Positions 9,319-17,597 of a stretch of 64,000 nt of DNA are shown here, one piece after another. Source of the stretch: Niallia taxi. GTDB taxonomy: Bacteria; Bacillota; Bacilli; Bacillales; Cytobacillaceae. The notes beneath the pieces were generated by a model. That model was given only the letters and a program-made list of their open reading frames with translations. It made no database searches and was not told the DNA's origin. The translations under genes were made by a program, and so were the position numbers. Every line of letters starts with the position of its first letter. Position 1 is the stretch's first letter. The stretch lies in contig NZ_CP102589.1 in assembly GCF_032818155.1 (NCBI RefSeq), forward strand, positions 606,001-670,000, read 5' to 3'.

Positions 9319-12300
9319 TGAAGGGCTTTCCTATATGGAAGATAATTATTGCGCTAGTCCTTATAATCGGTGCTCCATTGCTTTTTTTTAAGGCAATTGG
9401 GGAAAATCCGTTAAAGGAGAAGGAAAATGCAACAAAGTCAATTGCCATCGTAAATGAAGATGTTGGCTTAGAAGGGGAAGAAGAGGAAATTCATTTAGGT
9501 GAAAGTGCTGCGAGCATTCTAGCGAAGGATTCTTCTTATAATTGGAGTGTTGTCGGCAGAAGTGCCGGAGAAAGCGGGCTGCGCAGCAATAAATATGATG
9601 CGGTCATTTATATTCCATCTGACTTTTCTAAAAAGGTGATGGATTATGAGAGTGCTAATCCAAGCAAGGTAACCTTCGACTATAAATTACAAACACAACT
9701 AAATGCTGTTAATACAGAGAAGGTGAAGCTGGAGGTAGAAAAAGCAACAAAGCGGACAAATCAACGGCTTTCCTCTCTATATTGGAGTTATGTTGCAACA
9801 GACATGAATTCAGTGAAAAAGGAATTCGACCAGATTTTGCAAAAGGAGGTCGATTTCCAAGGGACAATGCTTGCCTTCTATAAGCCGAGCTCAAAGGATT
9901 TGGCAGATCAAATCAAAGAACAGCAAGCGATGCTCGAGAATATTAAGAGCTCCTTTGGCCAAGTTGCTGACCAAGGAACAGATCAGGAGGCTTCGGCTGA
10001 CTCCTTTTCAGAAGACTTAACTGGTTTTGTTGAAAATGTACAAGCATATGAACAATACCAGCAGGAGCAGCAAAAGCTCCTTGCAAGCATTCAAGAGGAT
10101 GCCGTAGCAAATATAAGCACAGCAACGGAGAACCAGAAATCACCTTATCTGCAAACACAAAGCTTGTTAAATGAAAATGAACAAACAGTATTGCAGCAAA
10201 TGACAGACTTAAACAGCCAACTGCAGACAAATGAAAGTCTGCTTCTGCAAACAAAGCAGGAGCGGGTTGATACTGCCGAAAACCAGCTGCTGTCTTACAA
10301 CCAGTATCAAAGCAATCTCTTAGACTACTATCAGCAACTAGTTGATACAAAGTCCCTTAACTCCTTGCAAGGTAATCTTATAGCTGCTAAGCAAGGCTTG
10401 TCAGAAGGAGATGAAGTACTGCTGCCAGAAGATCCACCGGAGAATCCGGAAGTGCCTGCTGAAATGTCTGAGGAAGAGGGCGTGGATAATCCAGAAACAG
10501 GAGAAGAAGGTTCAGATAGTGAGAAACCGGTTGGTGGTGAAGGCAACGAAGTGATTGCGGCTGTAAGTGAACAAGCTGGAGCTAGCGAATCCCAGCAATC
10601 TGGCGAGGGTCAGGAACAGCAGTCTGGAAACTCTAATGCAGAGGCTAATGAGCACAAGGAATTAGAGGGAATACAAGCTGCTTTACAAGACCTTGAAGGC
10701 AAGCTCACAGGCATGGCCGGAAGCACTACTAGTGAAGAAATAGCCCAAGCAGTTGAACAGCTGAAGGCTATTAATGAACGTGTATTTAAAGTGAACGAAA
10801 GCTTGAAAGCAAGTGGAGATAACCAGCAAGGTTATGTTAAAGGACTGCTTGCTCAAATTGCAGATTTAACGAGCCAGCTCGACAATAATACAACAAGCCT
10901 GTCAGAGTTGGAAACGAAAAATGAAGACTTGAATAAACAGCTTGATGAGCTGACGAAACAAAAAGAAAGATTAATAGATTATGCAGAGGATTTAACAGAA
11001 GTCAATAATGAGCTAAGGGAGCAGCTGTCCCAATATGCTAATAACATGACAGCAATATTGGATGTAATTGAAGAAAAGGAACAGTCTATTATAGCTTCAA
11101 ACGCCCTTTCAGCAGACCGAAAACAGGAGCTGGAGAATTGGTTTGATAAGGATATTGCAACAGGTAAGGTAGTAGATCTTCTTTACTATTATGCATACCT
11201 AAATGAGTATGAAGGTACATTATCGAGTATGCTTGGCCAAAATTCAGCAAAAGAGGAAGTTATGGCAAATGACAAGTTTCTTCAGCAAATCCAAGCCATT
11301 TTCCAAGTGAGTGATGCGGAAAATAACTATTGGAATCAAATCGAAGAGGAAACGCCGACAATGCGCGACGGATTATCTGCTTTAAATGACAGATTCACAG
11401 TGTTTATGGCAGATTACAAAAAATCAGTTGAGGATAACCAGGGCAAGCTCTTAGATAGCTTTACTTCAATGGAAGCTGATGCGAATCAATTGCTCGAACA
11501 AATCCAGCAGCCAACGCAAAATGAAGCTGGTAACTTAAGTGCTGAGGCAAGCGGCACTGGTGTCGCCACGAGTTATAAGGTTATTCAAGAGCAAATGAAT
11601 TCCTTCCATAATGGTCTGCAGGATGCAAGCGAGAGCCAAGAGACAATTATTGAATACACAAATGGACTCCATCAAGAAGTATCTGCTGTTCAAACAGATG
11701 CAGATGTGTTGAACAATAAATGGTCAACAAATGTTAAATCTACAGAGCTAATAAGAGATGACGTCTTTTCAGTGCTGGGCAATGCCTTTGTTGATGACCA
11801 ATCCAATGGCGTTGTTTATGACTTCCTTTCAAGTCCGCTGCAGCTTACTGCAGGAACTTCTGAGAAGGTTGAAACAAATACGGTTCCGCCAGTGGTTGTG
11901 TTGTTTATCGTTTTATTAAGCAGCTTGTTGATCGGCTATACAACCTATTATTTCAGCAGCCTGCCATATTGGGTACGCACAGCATTGTTCTTCATTGTGA
12001 ATACGCTCGTCGGCTTTATCATCAGCCTATACGGCTTGAAAATATACCAGCTGGCAGAGCAGGCAACAATGGAATGGACTGTGTTTACTATTTTGCTTCT
12101 AATGGTCAGCTCAGGCCTAATTACAGCTGCGTTTTCACTGCATCGCCTTGTCGGCCTATTTGTGACTGCAGGCGTAATTGCCCTGTACGTTACACCATTG
12201 CTGGCATTGAGCACACCTAACTTTAAATTTGCAGATCCGATGAGCAACGTCTATATTTCCATTCAGTACAGCACGGAATCCTTATTTGCCCCTGCTGCTA

Positions 12301-12410
12301 TCATTTTAGTGTTTACATTGCTTCTTCTTGTAATACTGCAAGTGCTGATTGAGCGCTATAAGGGCTCTAGCAGCATGGAGCATGAGGTGGGAGCAAATGA
12401 GACGATGTAA
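9318..12410 (+). CDS. esaA: EsaA/YueB, T7SS large membrane protein
   Basis: 1030 aa with a GTG start that shares a base with the essC stop. One N-terminal membrane span (about 7-25), a long extracytoplasmic coiled-coil stalk, and about five C-terminal spans (about 855-1015). EsaA is a core T7SS part; in B. subtilis the orthologue YueB projects through the wall and is the receptor of phage SPP1. Residues about 355-455 are low-complexity and rich in Glu, Pro, Gly, Ser and Gln (EDPPENPEVPAEMSEEEG type), interrupting the coiled coil. Confidence 0.93.
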   Translation: MKGFPIWKIIIALVLIIGAPLLFFKAIGENPLKEKENATKSIAIVNEDVGLEGEEEEIHLGESAASILAKDSSYNWSVVGRSAGESGLRSNKYDAVIYIPSDFSKKVMDYESANPSKVTFDYKLQTQLNAVNTEKVKLEVEKATKRTNQRLSSLYWSYVATDMNSVKKEFDQILQKEVDFQGTMLAFYKPSSKDLADQIKEQQAMLENIKSSFGQVADQGTDQEASADSFSEDLTGFVENVQAYEQYQQEQQKLLASIQEDAVANISTATENQKSPYLQTQSLLNENEQTVLQQMTDLNSQLQTNESLLLQTKQERVDTAENQLLSYNQYQSNLLDYYQQLVDTKSLNSLQGNLIAAKQGLSEGDEVLLPEDPPENPEVPAEMSEEEGVDNPETGEEGSDSEKPVGGEGNEVIAAVSEQAGASESQQSGEGQEQQSGNSNAEANEHKELEGIQAALQDLEGKLTGMAGSTTSEEIAQAVEQLKAINERVFKVNESLKASGDNQQGYVKGLLAQIADLTSQLDNNTTSLSELETKNEDLNKQLDELTKQKERLIDYAEDLTEVNNELREQLSQYANNMTAILDVIEEKEQSIIASNALSADRKQELENWFDKDIATGKVVDLLYYYAYLNEYEGTLSSMLGQNSAKEEVMANDKFLQQIQAIFQVSDAENNYWNQIEEETPTMRDGLSALNDRFTVFMADYKKSVEDNQGKLLDSFTSMEADANQLLEQIQQPTQNEAGNLSAEASGTGVATSYKVIQEQMNSFHNGLQDASESQETIIEYTNGLHQEVSAVQTDADVLNNKWSTNVKSTELIRDDVFSVLGNAFVDDQSNGVVYDFLSSPLQLTAGTSEKVETNTVPPVVVLFIVLLSSLLIGYTTYYFSSLPYWVRTALFFIVNTLVGFIISLYGLKIYQLAEQATMEWTVFTILLLMVSSGLITAAFSLHRLVGLFVTAGVIALYVTPLLALSTPNFKFADPMSNVYISIQYSTESLFAPAAIILVFTLLLLVILQVLIERYKGSSSMEHEVGANETM

Positions 12411-12909
12411 ATGGATGATTTGTTTGGTAGTTTGTTTTATGGGGATAAATGGTTATTTTTCTTATGGAAATATGAAAAAGGCATATGCAGAAACAAAATC
12501 CAATATTGATGAATTGGCACCAAATGAATATGAAGGGAAATCAACAGATAAGAATACTAATTTGCTCGATGAAGATGGTTCTTCAACGAGCAAATCTGAA
12601 ATTCCTGAAGAACAGAAGCAGCTGACATTCGAAGGTGAAAAGACCTTTTCTGCTGATGATGTTAAAGATAAACTTTTCCAAAAGGCGGCAACAAATAAAA
12701 TTGAACAGAATGCCGAACAGCTTGGCTTATTTACAGGAGACGATGAGACTGCGCAAATGGGGAAAACAGAAGACATACAGTCTGATGCTAATTCCTCATT
12801 ATCCTTATTTCTAGGCATTCTAATTGCTGTCTGTATTGTTCTGCTAGGCATCGTTTTAACTGTTTTCTATCGGACAGCCAAACAAGGGGAAAGGATGCGT
12901 GATAATTAA
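12397..12909 (+). CDS. essA: EssA, T7SS membrane protein
   Basis: 170 aa from the ATG at 12397, which is chosen because GGTGGGAG lies 5-6 bp before it; a longer reading from TTG 12349 is possible but lacks a ribosome site. One N-terminal signal-anchor (WMICLVVCFMGINGYF) and one C-terminal span (LFLGILIAVCIVLLGIVLTVF) flank an acidic soluble region. This topology and its place after esaA mark it as EssA, a small structural T7SS part. It overlaps esaA by 14 bp and the next gene by 1 bp. Confidence 0.85.
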   Translation: MRRCKWMICLVVCFMGINGYFSYGNMKKAYAETKSNIDELAPNEYEGKSTDKNTNLLDEDGSSTSKSEIPEEQKQLTFEGEKTFSADDVKDKLFQKAATNKIEQNAEQLGLFTGDDETAQMGKTEDIQSDANSSLSLFLGILIAVCIVLLGIVLTVFYRTAKQGERMRDN

Positions 12910-13334
12910 TGAGTCTTTCAAGTATGCTCGCAAGCCTAAAAGGTGATGTAAACGGCAAAATAGACGATATTGAGCACAAAATTCAAAGATTAAAATCAGC
13001 TAAACAGAAGGTGGAAAACGAGCAGGATACAATGCTAGAGGAAATTAGGCAGCTAAAAAAGCCTGATTTAAACAATAATTGGGTTGGTCAACGAGCAGAT
13101 GAGTTTGACGGGAAGCGAGACGATGTGTATCTGGCAATGAGCTATATTGGAAACTTAGAATATGCACAATATCAAAGCTCGATCCAAAGCAAGATCAACC
13201 TCCTGCAAATAGAAAAAACCAGTCTTCAAGGCATTGGCGGCCTTGTTGGTGAAGCATCAAAACTATTCGAGCTTGGCGAAGATATGTATGACGATGTCAC
13301 AAATAAAATATCTGAAATTAAAAGGATGTTGTGA
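12909..13334 (+). CDS. YwqH-like (DUF5082) small helical T7SS partner protein
   Basis: 141 aa, almost wholly alpha-helical, with a WVGQRADEFDGKRDDV segment that resembles a WXG turn followed by the Y/FxxxD/E type secretion context. DUF5082/YwqH proteins are encoded just before LXG polymorphic toxins and act as their targeting partners. The start ATG overlaps the essA stop. Here the expected toxin has been reduced to a stub (see 13610-13747), so its client is missing locally. Confidence 0.78.
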   Translation: MSLSSMLASLKGDVNGKIDDIEHKIQRLKSAKQKVENEQDTMLEEIRQLKKPDLNNNWVGQRADEFDGKRDDVYLAMSYIGNLEYAQYQSSIQSKINLLQIEKTSLQGIGGLVGEASKLFELGEDMYDDVTNKISEIKRML

Positions 13335-13336
13335 TT

Positions 13337-13600
13337 ATGGCTACGATTAAATTAAACCATGCTAATGCAATCAGCAAATTAAGCAATGCAGAACAGGCAG
13401 TGCACAGTCTTGCCTTGATCCGCACACCGACAAGTAAATTGAAGGACAACAAGCTCGATTTCACATCGGAATGGAAAGAAAGAGAAGAACGAATTGAGAG
13501 CTTAATAGAAGAGTATAAAAAGATTGTTTTAAAGAATATAGCAGATACAAAGGACAATATTGATGCATTAAAGGAACAGGATGAAGCGATAACTAGGTAG
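13337..13600 (+). CDS. YwqI-like (DUF5344) small helical T7SS partner protein
   Basis: 87 aa from ATG 13337; a GTG at 13331 is an alternative start. Two long amphipathic helices with no WXG motif (ATIKLNHANAISKLSNAEQA start). This is the second small gene of the usual YwqH-YwqI-LXG toxin module. The two proteins are known partners that bind the helical LXG domain for export. The stop codon is 9 bp before the GTG of the toxin stub, whose GGGAG ribosome site starts in the stop codon itself. Confidence 0.75.
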   Translation: MATIKLNHANAISKLSNAEQAVHSLALIRTPTSKLKDNKLDFTSEWKEREERIESLIEEYKKIVLKNIADTKDNIDALKEQDEAITR

Positions 13601-13609
13601 GGAGTTCTG

Positions 13610-13747
13610 GTGAAGGTTCTAAATGGTGAGGGCTTACGTAATACAATGAAAGCAAGAGCGCATTATTCCTCTCTAAGAGAACAGGCTACTAAAAAGCTGT
13701 CATTACAAGCAATAATATTGCACTCAAATAGTAATTTTCAAGCATAA
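13610..13747 (+). pseudogene. LXG toxin remnant (45-codon N-terminal stub)
   Basis: GTG start with GGGAG five bases upstream. The first ~33 residues (KVLNGEGLRNTMKAR, then YSSLREQ) have the pattern of LXG toxin N-termini, which begin MKVL/F followed by a helix ending in Y..LR.Q. After LSLQAI the match stops and the frame closes within 11 codons. No LXG motif, middle region or C-terminal toxin domain follows; a terminator overlaps the stop. The best reading is that a toxin gene was deleted internally, leaving its start. It might still be translated as a short peptide. Homology is judged by eye. Confidence 0.6.
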
Positions 13748-13770
13748 TTTCACTAGAAGTTATGCTTTTT
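13740..13770 (+). terminator. Terminator closing the T7SS operon
   Basis: Stem AAGCATAA (13740-13747) with TTATGCTT (13760-13767), 12-nt loop, then a T-run. The 5' arm contains the stop codon of the toxin stub. Confidence 0.75.
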
Positions 13771-13911
13771 TCATTTGAGGTAGTAGTTAATAAGGAAAAT
13801 ATAAAAGACCTTGGCGGCCCGGCGGCCATAATAGCTGCTGCTATCTTAGGTCCGTGGCTTTGCGTCTTTTACTTTCGTAAAATTTGCCTTTTGACAAGAT
13901 ATTCATATATT

Positions 13912-14115
13912 TTAGTTTTCCTTTTCATAGAAGCTGATCTGTTGTTGTTTTTCGTAGATGGAAATGGCTTCTTTTAATAATTGAATGTCTTTTTTTATTT
14001 CCTTTTTTATAAGGTGATCAGGGCATCTGTTGTGATCATCTAATAAGCGCGCAAGCTCCCTTTTTACTAGCTGCAAACAAGACCACTTCCTTAATTTGGA
14101 GTTGCATGAATTCAT
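13912..14115 (-). CDS. Hypothetical small charged protein
   Basis: 67 aa if started at ATG 14115; a TTG 14 codons in, preceded by AAGGAAGTGG, gives a 54-residue form with a better ribosome site. The sequence is highly charged and helical (VKRELARLLDDHN and KKEIKKDIQLLKEAIS), with no membrane span or recognised domain. It fills the gap between the T7SS operon and the flavoprotein gene, on the opposite strand. It may be a real short gene or chance. Confidence 0.35.
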   Translation of the reverse strand: MNSCNSKLRKWSCLQLVKRELARLLDDHNRCPDHLIKKEIKKDIQLLKEAISIYEKQQQISFYEKEN

Positions 14116-14193
14116 TATGCATTATTATAACCATCTTGAAAAGTATTCAATCCCATTTTGGTAAAAATAGTAAAAGTGAGGTTCGCGGTTTCG

Positions 14194-14209
14194 TACTGTA
14201 TAAACAGTA
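14194..14209. promoter_or_regulatory. Palindrome upstream of the flavoprotein gene
   Basis: TACTGT-ATAA-ACAGTA, a perfect 6-bp inverted repeat with a 4-bp centre. It sits where a spacer between -35 and -10 (TATACAAT region) would fall, 54 bp before the start codon. Likely operator; the regulator is unknown. Confidence 0.45.
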
Positions 14210-14262
14210 TACAATTCAGGAAATCTAATAAAACCGATAAACTTTAATAGAAGGAGTCTGTG

Positions 14263-15159
14263 ATGAAGAAAACATTTGATTGTGTAATTATCGGCGGAGG
14301 AATCGCCGGCCTGCAGGCAGCTATACAGCTCGGCAGGTATAAACATAATGTGTTGGTTATAGATTCGGGAATAGGCAGGTCTATTCTTTGCAAAAGCTAT
14401 CATAACATACTTGGCTATCCAGATGGGATAAGCGGAACAGAATTGCGCCAGAAGGGAAGGCAGCAGGCTGAAAGCCTTGGAGTTGAGTTTCTTTCCATGA
14501 CAGCTACAAATGTGGAAAAGCAGGATGATTATTTTGTTATTGATACAGAATCAGGTCAGTATGAAGCGAAGAGACTGCTTCTTGCAACAGGTATTATTGA
14601 CAATATCCCGCCATTTGCAGAGCTATATCCTTGTTTAGGTATCAGTGTGTATTTATGTCCTGATTGTGATGGCTATGAGGTTAAAAATAAGAAGACCATT
14701 GTTATCGGTAATGGAAAAGTTGGAGCAAATATGGCGTTAACATTAACGTATTGGACAAAGGAGCTTGTCTATGTTAATCACGGTGGAGAAGCCATCGGCG
14801 AGGAAGTACAAAAGAAGCTTGCTGAACAAAATATCCCTGTTATAGATAAGGAAATTAAGAAAGTGGAAGCGGATGGATCAAGCTTGCAAGGCTTTACTTT
14901 AAATGATGGGGAGTTTTTGGATGGGAAGCATGGCTTTATTGCATTCGGGGGCAATATCGTCAAATCAGAGCTTGCCAAACAGCTCGGTGTGGAGATATTA
15001 GAGAATAACCATATTTCTGTTAATGGCAGAACGAAAATGACTAATGTAGAAAATGTGTGGGCTGCAGGTGATGTTGTTGCCCATTCCGAACAGGTAACAA
15101 TTGCCATGGGAGACGGATCCCAGGCTGCCATATGGATTCATAAATCGCTGTTAAACTAA
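14263..15159 (+). CDS. Thioredoxin reductase-like NAD(P)/FAD-dependent oxidoreductase
   Basis: 298 aa from ATG 14263, 6 bp after AAGGAG (a GTG at 14260 is too close). N-terminal FAD loop VIIGGGIAGLQAA (residues 8-20), a redox pair Cys132-Pro-Asp-Cys135 in CPDCDGYE at the place of the thioredoxin reductase CATC motif, an NAD(P) loop VIGNGKVGANMA, and the C-terminal FAD motif VWAAGDVV. It is shorter than true TrxB proteins. Its disulfide substrate is unknown. Monocistronic, with its own palindrome upstream and a terminator downstream. Confidence 0.82.
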   Translation: MKKTFDCVIIGGGIAGLQAAIQLGRYKHNVLVIDSGIGRSILCKSYHNILGYPDGISGTELRQKGRQQAESLGVEFLSMTATNVEKQDDYFVIDTESGQYEAKRLLLATGIIDNIPPFAELYPCLGISVYLCPDCDGYEVKNKKTIVIGNGKVGANMALTLTYWTKELVYVNHGGEAIGEEVQKKLAEQNIPVIDKEIKKVEADGSSLQGFTLNDGEFLDGKHGFIAFGGNIVKSELAKQLGVEILENNHISVNGRTKMTNVENVWAAGDVVAHSEQVTIAMGDGSQAAIWIHKSLLN

Positions 15160-15161
15160 GG

Positions 15162-15212
15162 AAAACACCCTCCTGACGAAGGGATCTGGCCCTGATATCC
15201 GGAGGGTGTTTT
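15162..15212. terminator. Bidirectional terminator, flavoprotein / methyltransferase
   Basis: 12-bp stem AAAACACCCTCC (15162-15173) with GGAGGGTGTTTT (15201-15212). The 27-nt loop holds a second small hairpin (AGGG/CCCT). T-runs occur on both strands between the convergent genes. Confidence 0.8.
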
Positions 15213-15214
15213 TA

Positions 15215-15937
15215 TTAAAGTGTTGCTCTGTAAACGCGATATCCAATAATATTTCCATAAGTATATAAAATGTGAGCATGCTCCGTCAGCTTATTTTCCA
15301 TTTCTAAATTTCTTGTAACATGAACGTCCATTTCTTCCTCTTCCCCTTCAATGTTTGCAAACATATGGGAATAGACGGTGTGTGACAGCTTGATTTCCGC
15401 ATTCCTAAAGCCAGCAGCAGCTAAGTTGTGCACCCATTCTCCTTCAGAATATACCTTCTCTATTCCATAGACTGATCTCATATTATTTTGTTCTAATGAT
15501 GTAAGCTCTCTTTCAGAAGTCATTTCCAAGGCAAGAACGACACCGTTAGGCTTCAGGACACGTTTAAGCTCCTTTAAGGAGTGGCGAATATCTGTGAAAA
15601 TAAGCACAGATTCTACAAGTATGATGTCAAAGCTTCCGTCAGGGAATGGCAGTTTCTCAATACTGCCCTGCACTAGATTTATGGGCAGGTTTTCTCTGTG
15701 AAAACGACTTGCAGCCCTTTTGACCATCGTTGGATGGAGGTCAATGCTTGTGACAGAACAAGGGTAATGCTTTTTAATAAAAGCCGAGGTTTGCCCTGTC
15801 CCGCATCCAGCGTCTAACAGGCTTGTGGCTGATGTGATTTTTTCCTGCTGCAGCAAGTATCTAGTTAAGGAAAGCCCGCCAGGATGGGCTCCGTTAACTC
15901 CATAATAAGCAAGTGCATCTTGATAAGATGGTTTCAT
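15215..15937 (-). CDS. Class I SAM-dependent methyltransferase
   Basis: 240 aa from the ATG at 15937, seven bases after GGAGG; a longer reading adds ten residues without support. It has the motif I glycine loop LLDAGCGTGQTSAF, an acidic residue at the end of strand 2 (VTSIDLHP), GSIEKLPFPDGSFD, and LKELKRVLKPNGVV, all of the UbiE/Methyltransf_11 type. Substrate unknown. Convergent with the flavoprotein gene. Confidence 0.85.
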   Translation of the reverse strand: MKPSYQDALAYYGVNGAHPGGLSLTRYLLQQEKITSATSLLDAGCGTGQTSAFIKKHYPCSVTSIDLHPTMVKRAASRFHRENLPINLVQGSIEKLPFPDGSFDIILVESVLIFTDIRHSLKELKRVLKPNGVVLALEMTSERELTSLEQNNMRSVYGIEKVYSEGEWVHNLAAAGFRNAEIKLSHTVYSHMFANIEGEEEEMDVHVTRNLEMENKLTEHAHILYTYGNIIGYRVYRATL

Positions 15938-16105
15938 CTTTATTCCTCCAATAGTCAGGAATCGCATTTCGCTCCCTTTGATTAAGGCAGCTTTCCAATA
16001 CTATATGGCATATCGGCAAATTGGTTCTGATTATCGGGCCAAATGTCTAACGGGTTAAGTTATAATGGGGAAAAGAGTGAAAAGTCAGACAGGAGCTGAA
16101 ACGCA

Positions 16106-16582
16106 ATGGCAAAAGGCAAAACGAATGCAATGCGCATTCTCGACGGTCTCCACATCTCCTATACCACTCATTCTTACGAAAATAAGGATGGGAAAATTGA
16201 CGGCATTTCGGTAGCAGAAAAAATAGGTGTTGATAAAAGACAGGTATTTAAAACACTTGTTGTACAAGATGGGGAAAAGGAGCCGTATGTATTCATCATT
16301 CCAGTCCAAGCTGAGCTTGATTTGAAAAAGGCAGCTAAAGCAGTGCAATCTAAAAAAGTCGAGATGGCACCTGTCAAGGATATCCAAAAGCTAACAGGCT
16401 ATATAAGAGGTGGATGCTCACCGATTGGCATGAAGAAAAGTTATCAAACAATTCTTGATGACAGTGCAGAGGGGCTGCCATCTATTGTCGTGAGTGGTGG
16501 CAAAATAGGGTTACAGATGGAACTGGAAGTGAGTGACCTTATTCAAGCAACAGACGCAGCAGTTGTGAATGTTCTTTCATAA
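16106..16582 (+). CDS. ybaK: Cys-tRNA(Pro)/Cys-tRNA(Cys) deacylase, YbaK/EbsC family
   Basis: 158 aa, full length. YbaK-type trans-editing domain that clears Cys mis-charged on tRNA-Pro. Visible family signatures: QVFKTLVVQ with the conserved Lys, GCSPIGMKK near residues 103-111, and the C-terminal GGKIGLQMELEVSDL. The start ATG follows CAGGAGCTG. Cytoplasmic and apparently monocistronic. Confidence 0.88.
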   Translation: MAKGKTNAMRILDGLHISYTTHSYENKDGKIDGISVAEKIGVDKRQVFKTLVVQDGEKEPYVFIIPVQAELDLKKAAKAVQSKKVEMAPVKDIQKLTGYIRGGCSPIGMKKSYQTILDDSAEGLPSIVVSGGKIGLQMELEVSDLIQATDAAVVNVLS

Positions 16583-16602
16583 AAAAAAGCACAACTTTTC
16601 CA

Positions 16603-16637
16603 TCTGGGCATAGCATATGTAAAGATAAATGCCCAGA
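16603..16637 (+). promoter_or_regulatory. Stem-loop just before the SDR ribosome site
   Basis: Perfect 9-bp inverted repeat TCTGGGCAT (16603-16611) and ATGCCCAGA (16629-16637), 17-nt loop. The 3' arm ends on the first base of AAGGAG. It could be a DNA operator or an RNA stem that limits access to the ribosome site. Confidence 0.4.
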
Positions 16638-16652
16638 AGGAGTGCGAAAACA

Positions 16653-17552
16653 ATGTATCCAGAATATCCGTATTATGATCATAAGCAGGAAGTAAAGAAT
16701 ACACCAATTGCTTTTCCACCACAGCATCAGAACAGAATGCCAGGATTTGAGTATGAAATGAATCCACGGCCGATTTCCGAGAACCCTAACTATAAAGGCA
16801 GCGGCAAGCTAAAGGGAAAAGTAGCAATTATTACTGGCGGGGACAGCGGTATTGGCAGGGCAGCGGCATATGCCTTTGTAAAGGAAGGTGCAAAGGTCGT
16901 TATCGTTTACTTAAATGAACATAGAGATGCCCAAGAAACAGAGCAGAGAATCAACCAGCTTGGTGGAGAGAGCCTGTTCATTGCAGCAGATCTCAGAGTC
17001 GAGGAAAACGCTGCAGTTGTCGCACAGCAGGCAATCCAGCGCTTTGGCAAAATTGATATATTAGTCAATAATCACGCTGTCCAATTTGTACAAAAAAGCA
17101 TTCTTGATATTACAAAGGAACAATTAACGAATACCTTTGAAACAAATATATTCTCATTCTTTTACTTAATAAAAGCAGTCCTGCCTCATTTAAAGGCGGG
17201 AAGCTCGATCATTAATACTACCTCTGTTACCGCTTATGAGGGAAATAAGGATTTAATCGATTACTCGGCAACAAAGGGAGCTATTCTTGCATTGACGAGA
17301 TCATTGTCAATGTCATTGGCAAAAAAGAAAATCAGAGTGAATGCCATTGCGCCAGGACCAATTTGGACACCATTAATTCCAGCAAGCTTTTCTGAAAAGA
17401 ATGTTATGACATTCGGGACAGATACGCCATGGAAAAGGGCAGGCCAGCCTTTTGAGCTCGCACCTGCTTATGTTTATTTAGCTTCAGATGACTCTGGCTA
17501 CACGACAGGGGAAGTAATTCATATAAATGGCGGTCAGATGGTAACGACATAA
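16653..17552 (+). CDS. Short-chain dehydrogenase/reductase (YhxC/YghA type)
   Basis: 299 aa from ATG 16653 behind AAGGAG; an upstream in-frame ATG at 16629 lies inside the hairpin and lacks a ribosome site. It has the N-terminal extension typical of YghA-type SDRs (PYYDHKQEVKNTPIAFPPQH), the cofactor loop TGGDSGIGRAAA, NNHAVQ, catalytic Ser of NTTSVTAYEG, and Tyr-Ser-Ala-Thr-Lys with catalytic Tyr and Lys. Relatives are general-stress aldehyde or sugar reductases. The substrate is not known. Confidence 0.88.
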   Translation: MYPEYPYYDHKQEVKNTPIAFPPQHQNRMPGFEYEMNPRPISENPNYKGSGKLKGKVAIITGGDSGIGRAAAYAFVKEGAKVVIVYLNEHRDAQETEQRINQLGGESLFIAADLRVEENAAVVAQQAIQRFGKIDILVNNHAVQFVQKSILDITKEQLTNTFETNIFSFFYLIKAVLPHLKAGSSIINTTSVTAYEGNKDLIDYSATKGAILALTRSLSMSLAKKKIRVNAIAPGPIWTPLIPASFSEKNVMTFGTDTPWKRAGQPFELAPAYVYLASDDSGYTTGEVIHINGGQMVTT

Positions 17553-17562
17553 AAATGGCAAC

Positions 17563-17597
17563 AAAAAAGATGAGGAAGTTTATGCCTCATCTTTTTT
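17563..17597. terminator. Terminator between SDR gene and cydC
   Basis: 13-bp stem AAAAAAGATGAGG (17563-17575) with CCTCATCTTTTTT (17585-17597), 9-nt loop, T-runs on both strands. It overlaps the last codons of cydC. Confidence 0.85.

Noticed and set aside
13762..13977. 71-aa reading frame with GGPAAIIAAAILG, resembling a double-glycine bacteriocin leader
   Set aside because: It begins inside the T-run of the operon terminator, has no ribosome site, and overlaps the opposite-strand small gene. No bacteriocin transport genes are nearby.
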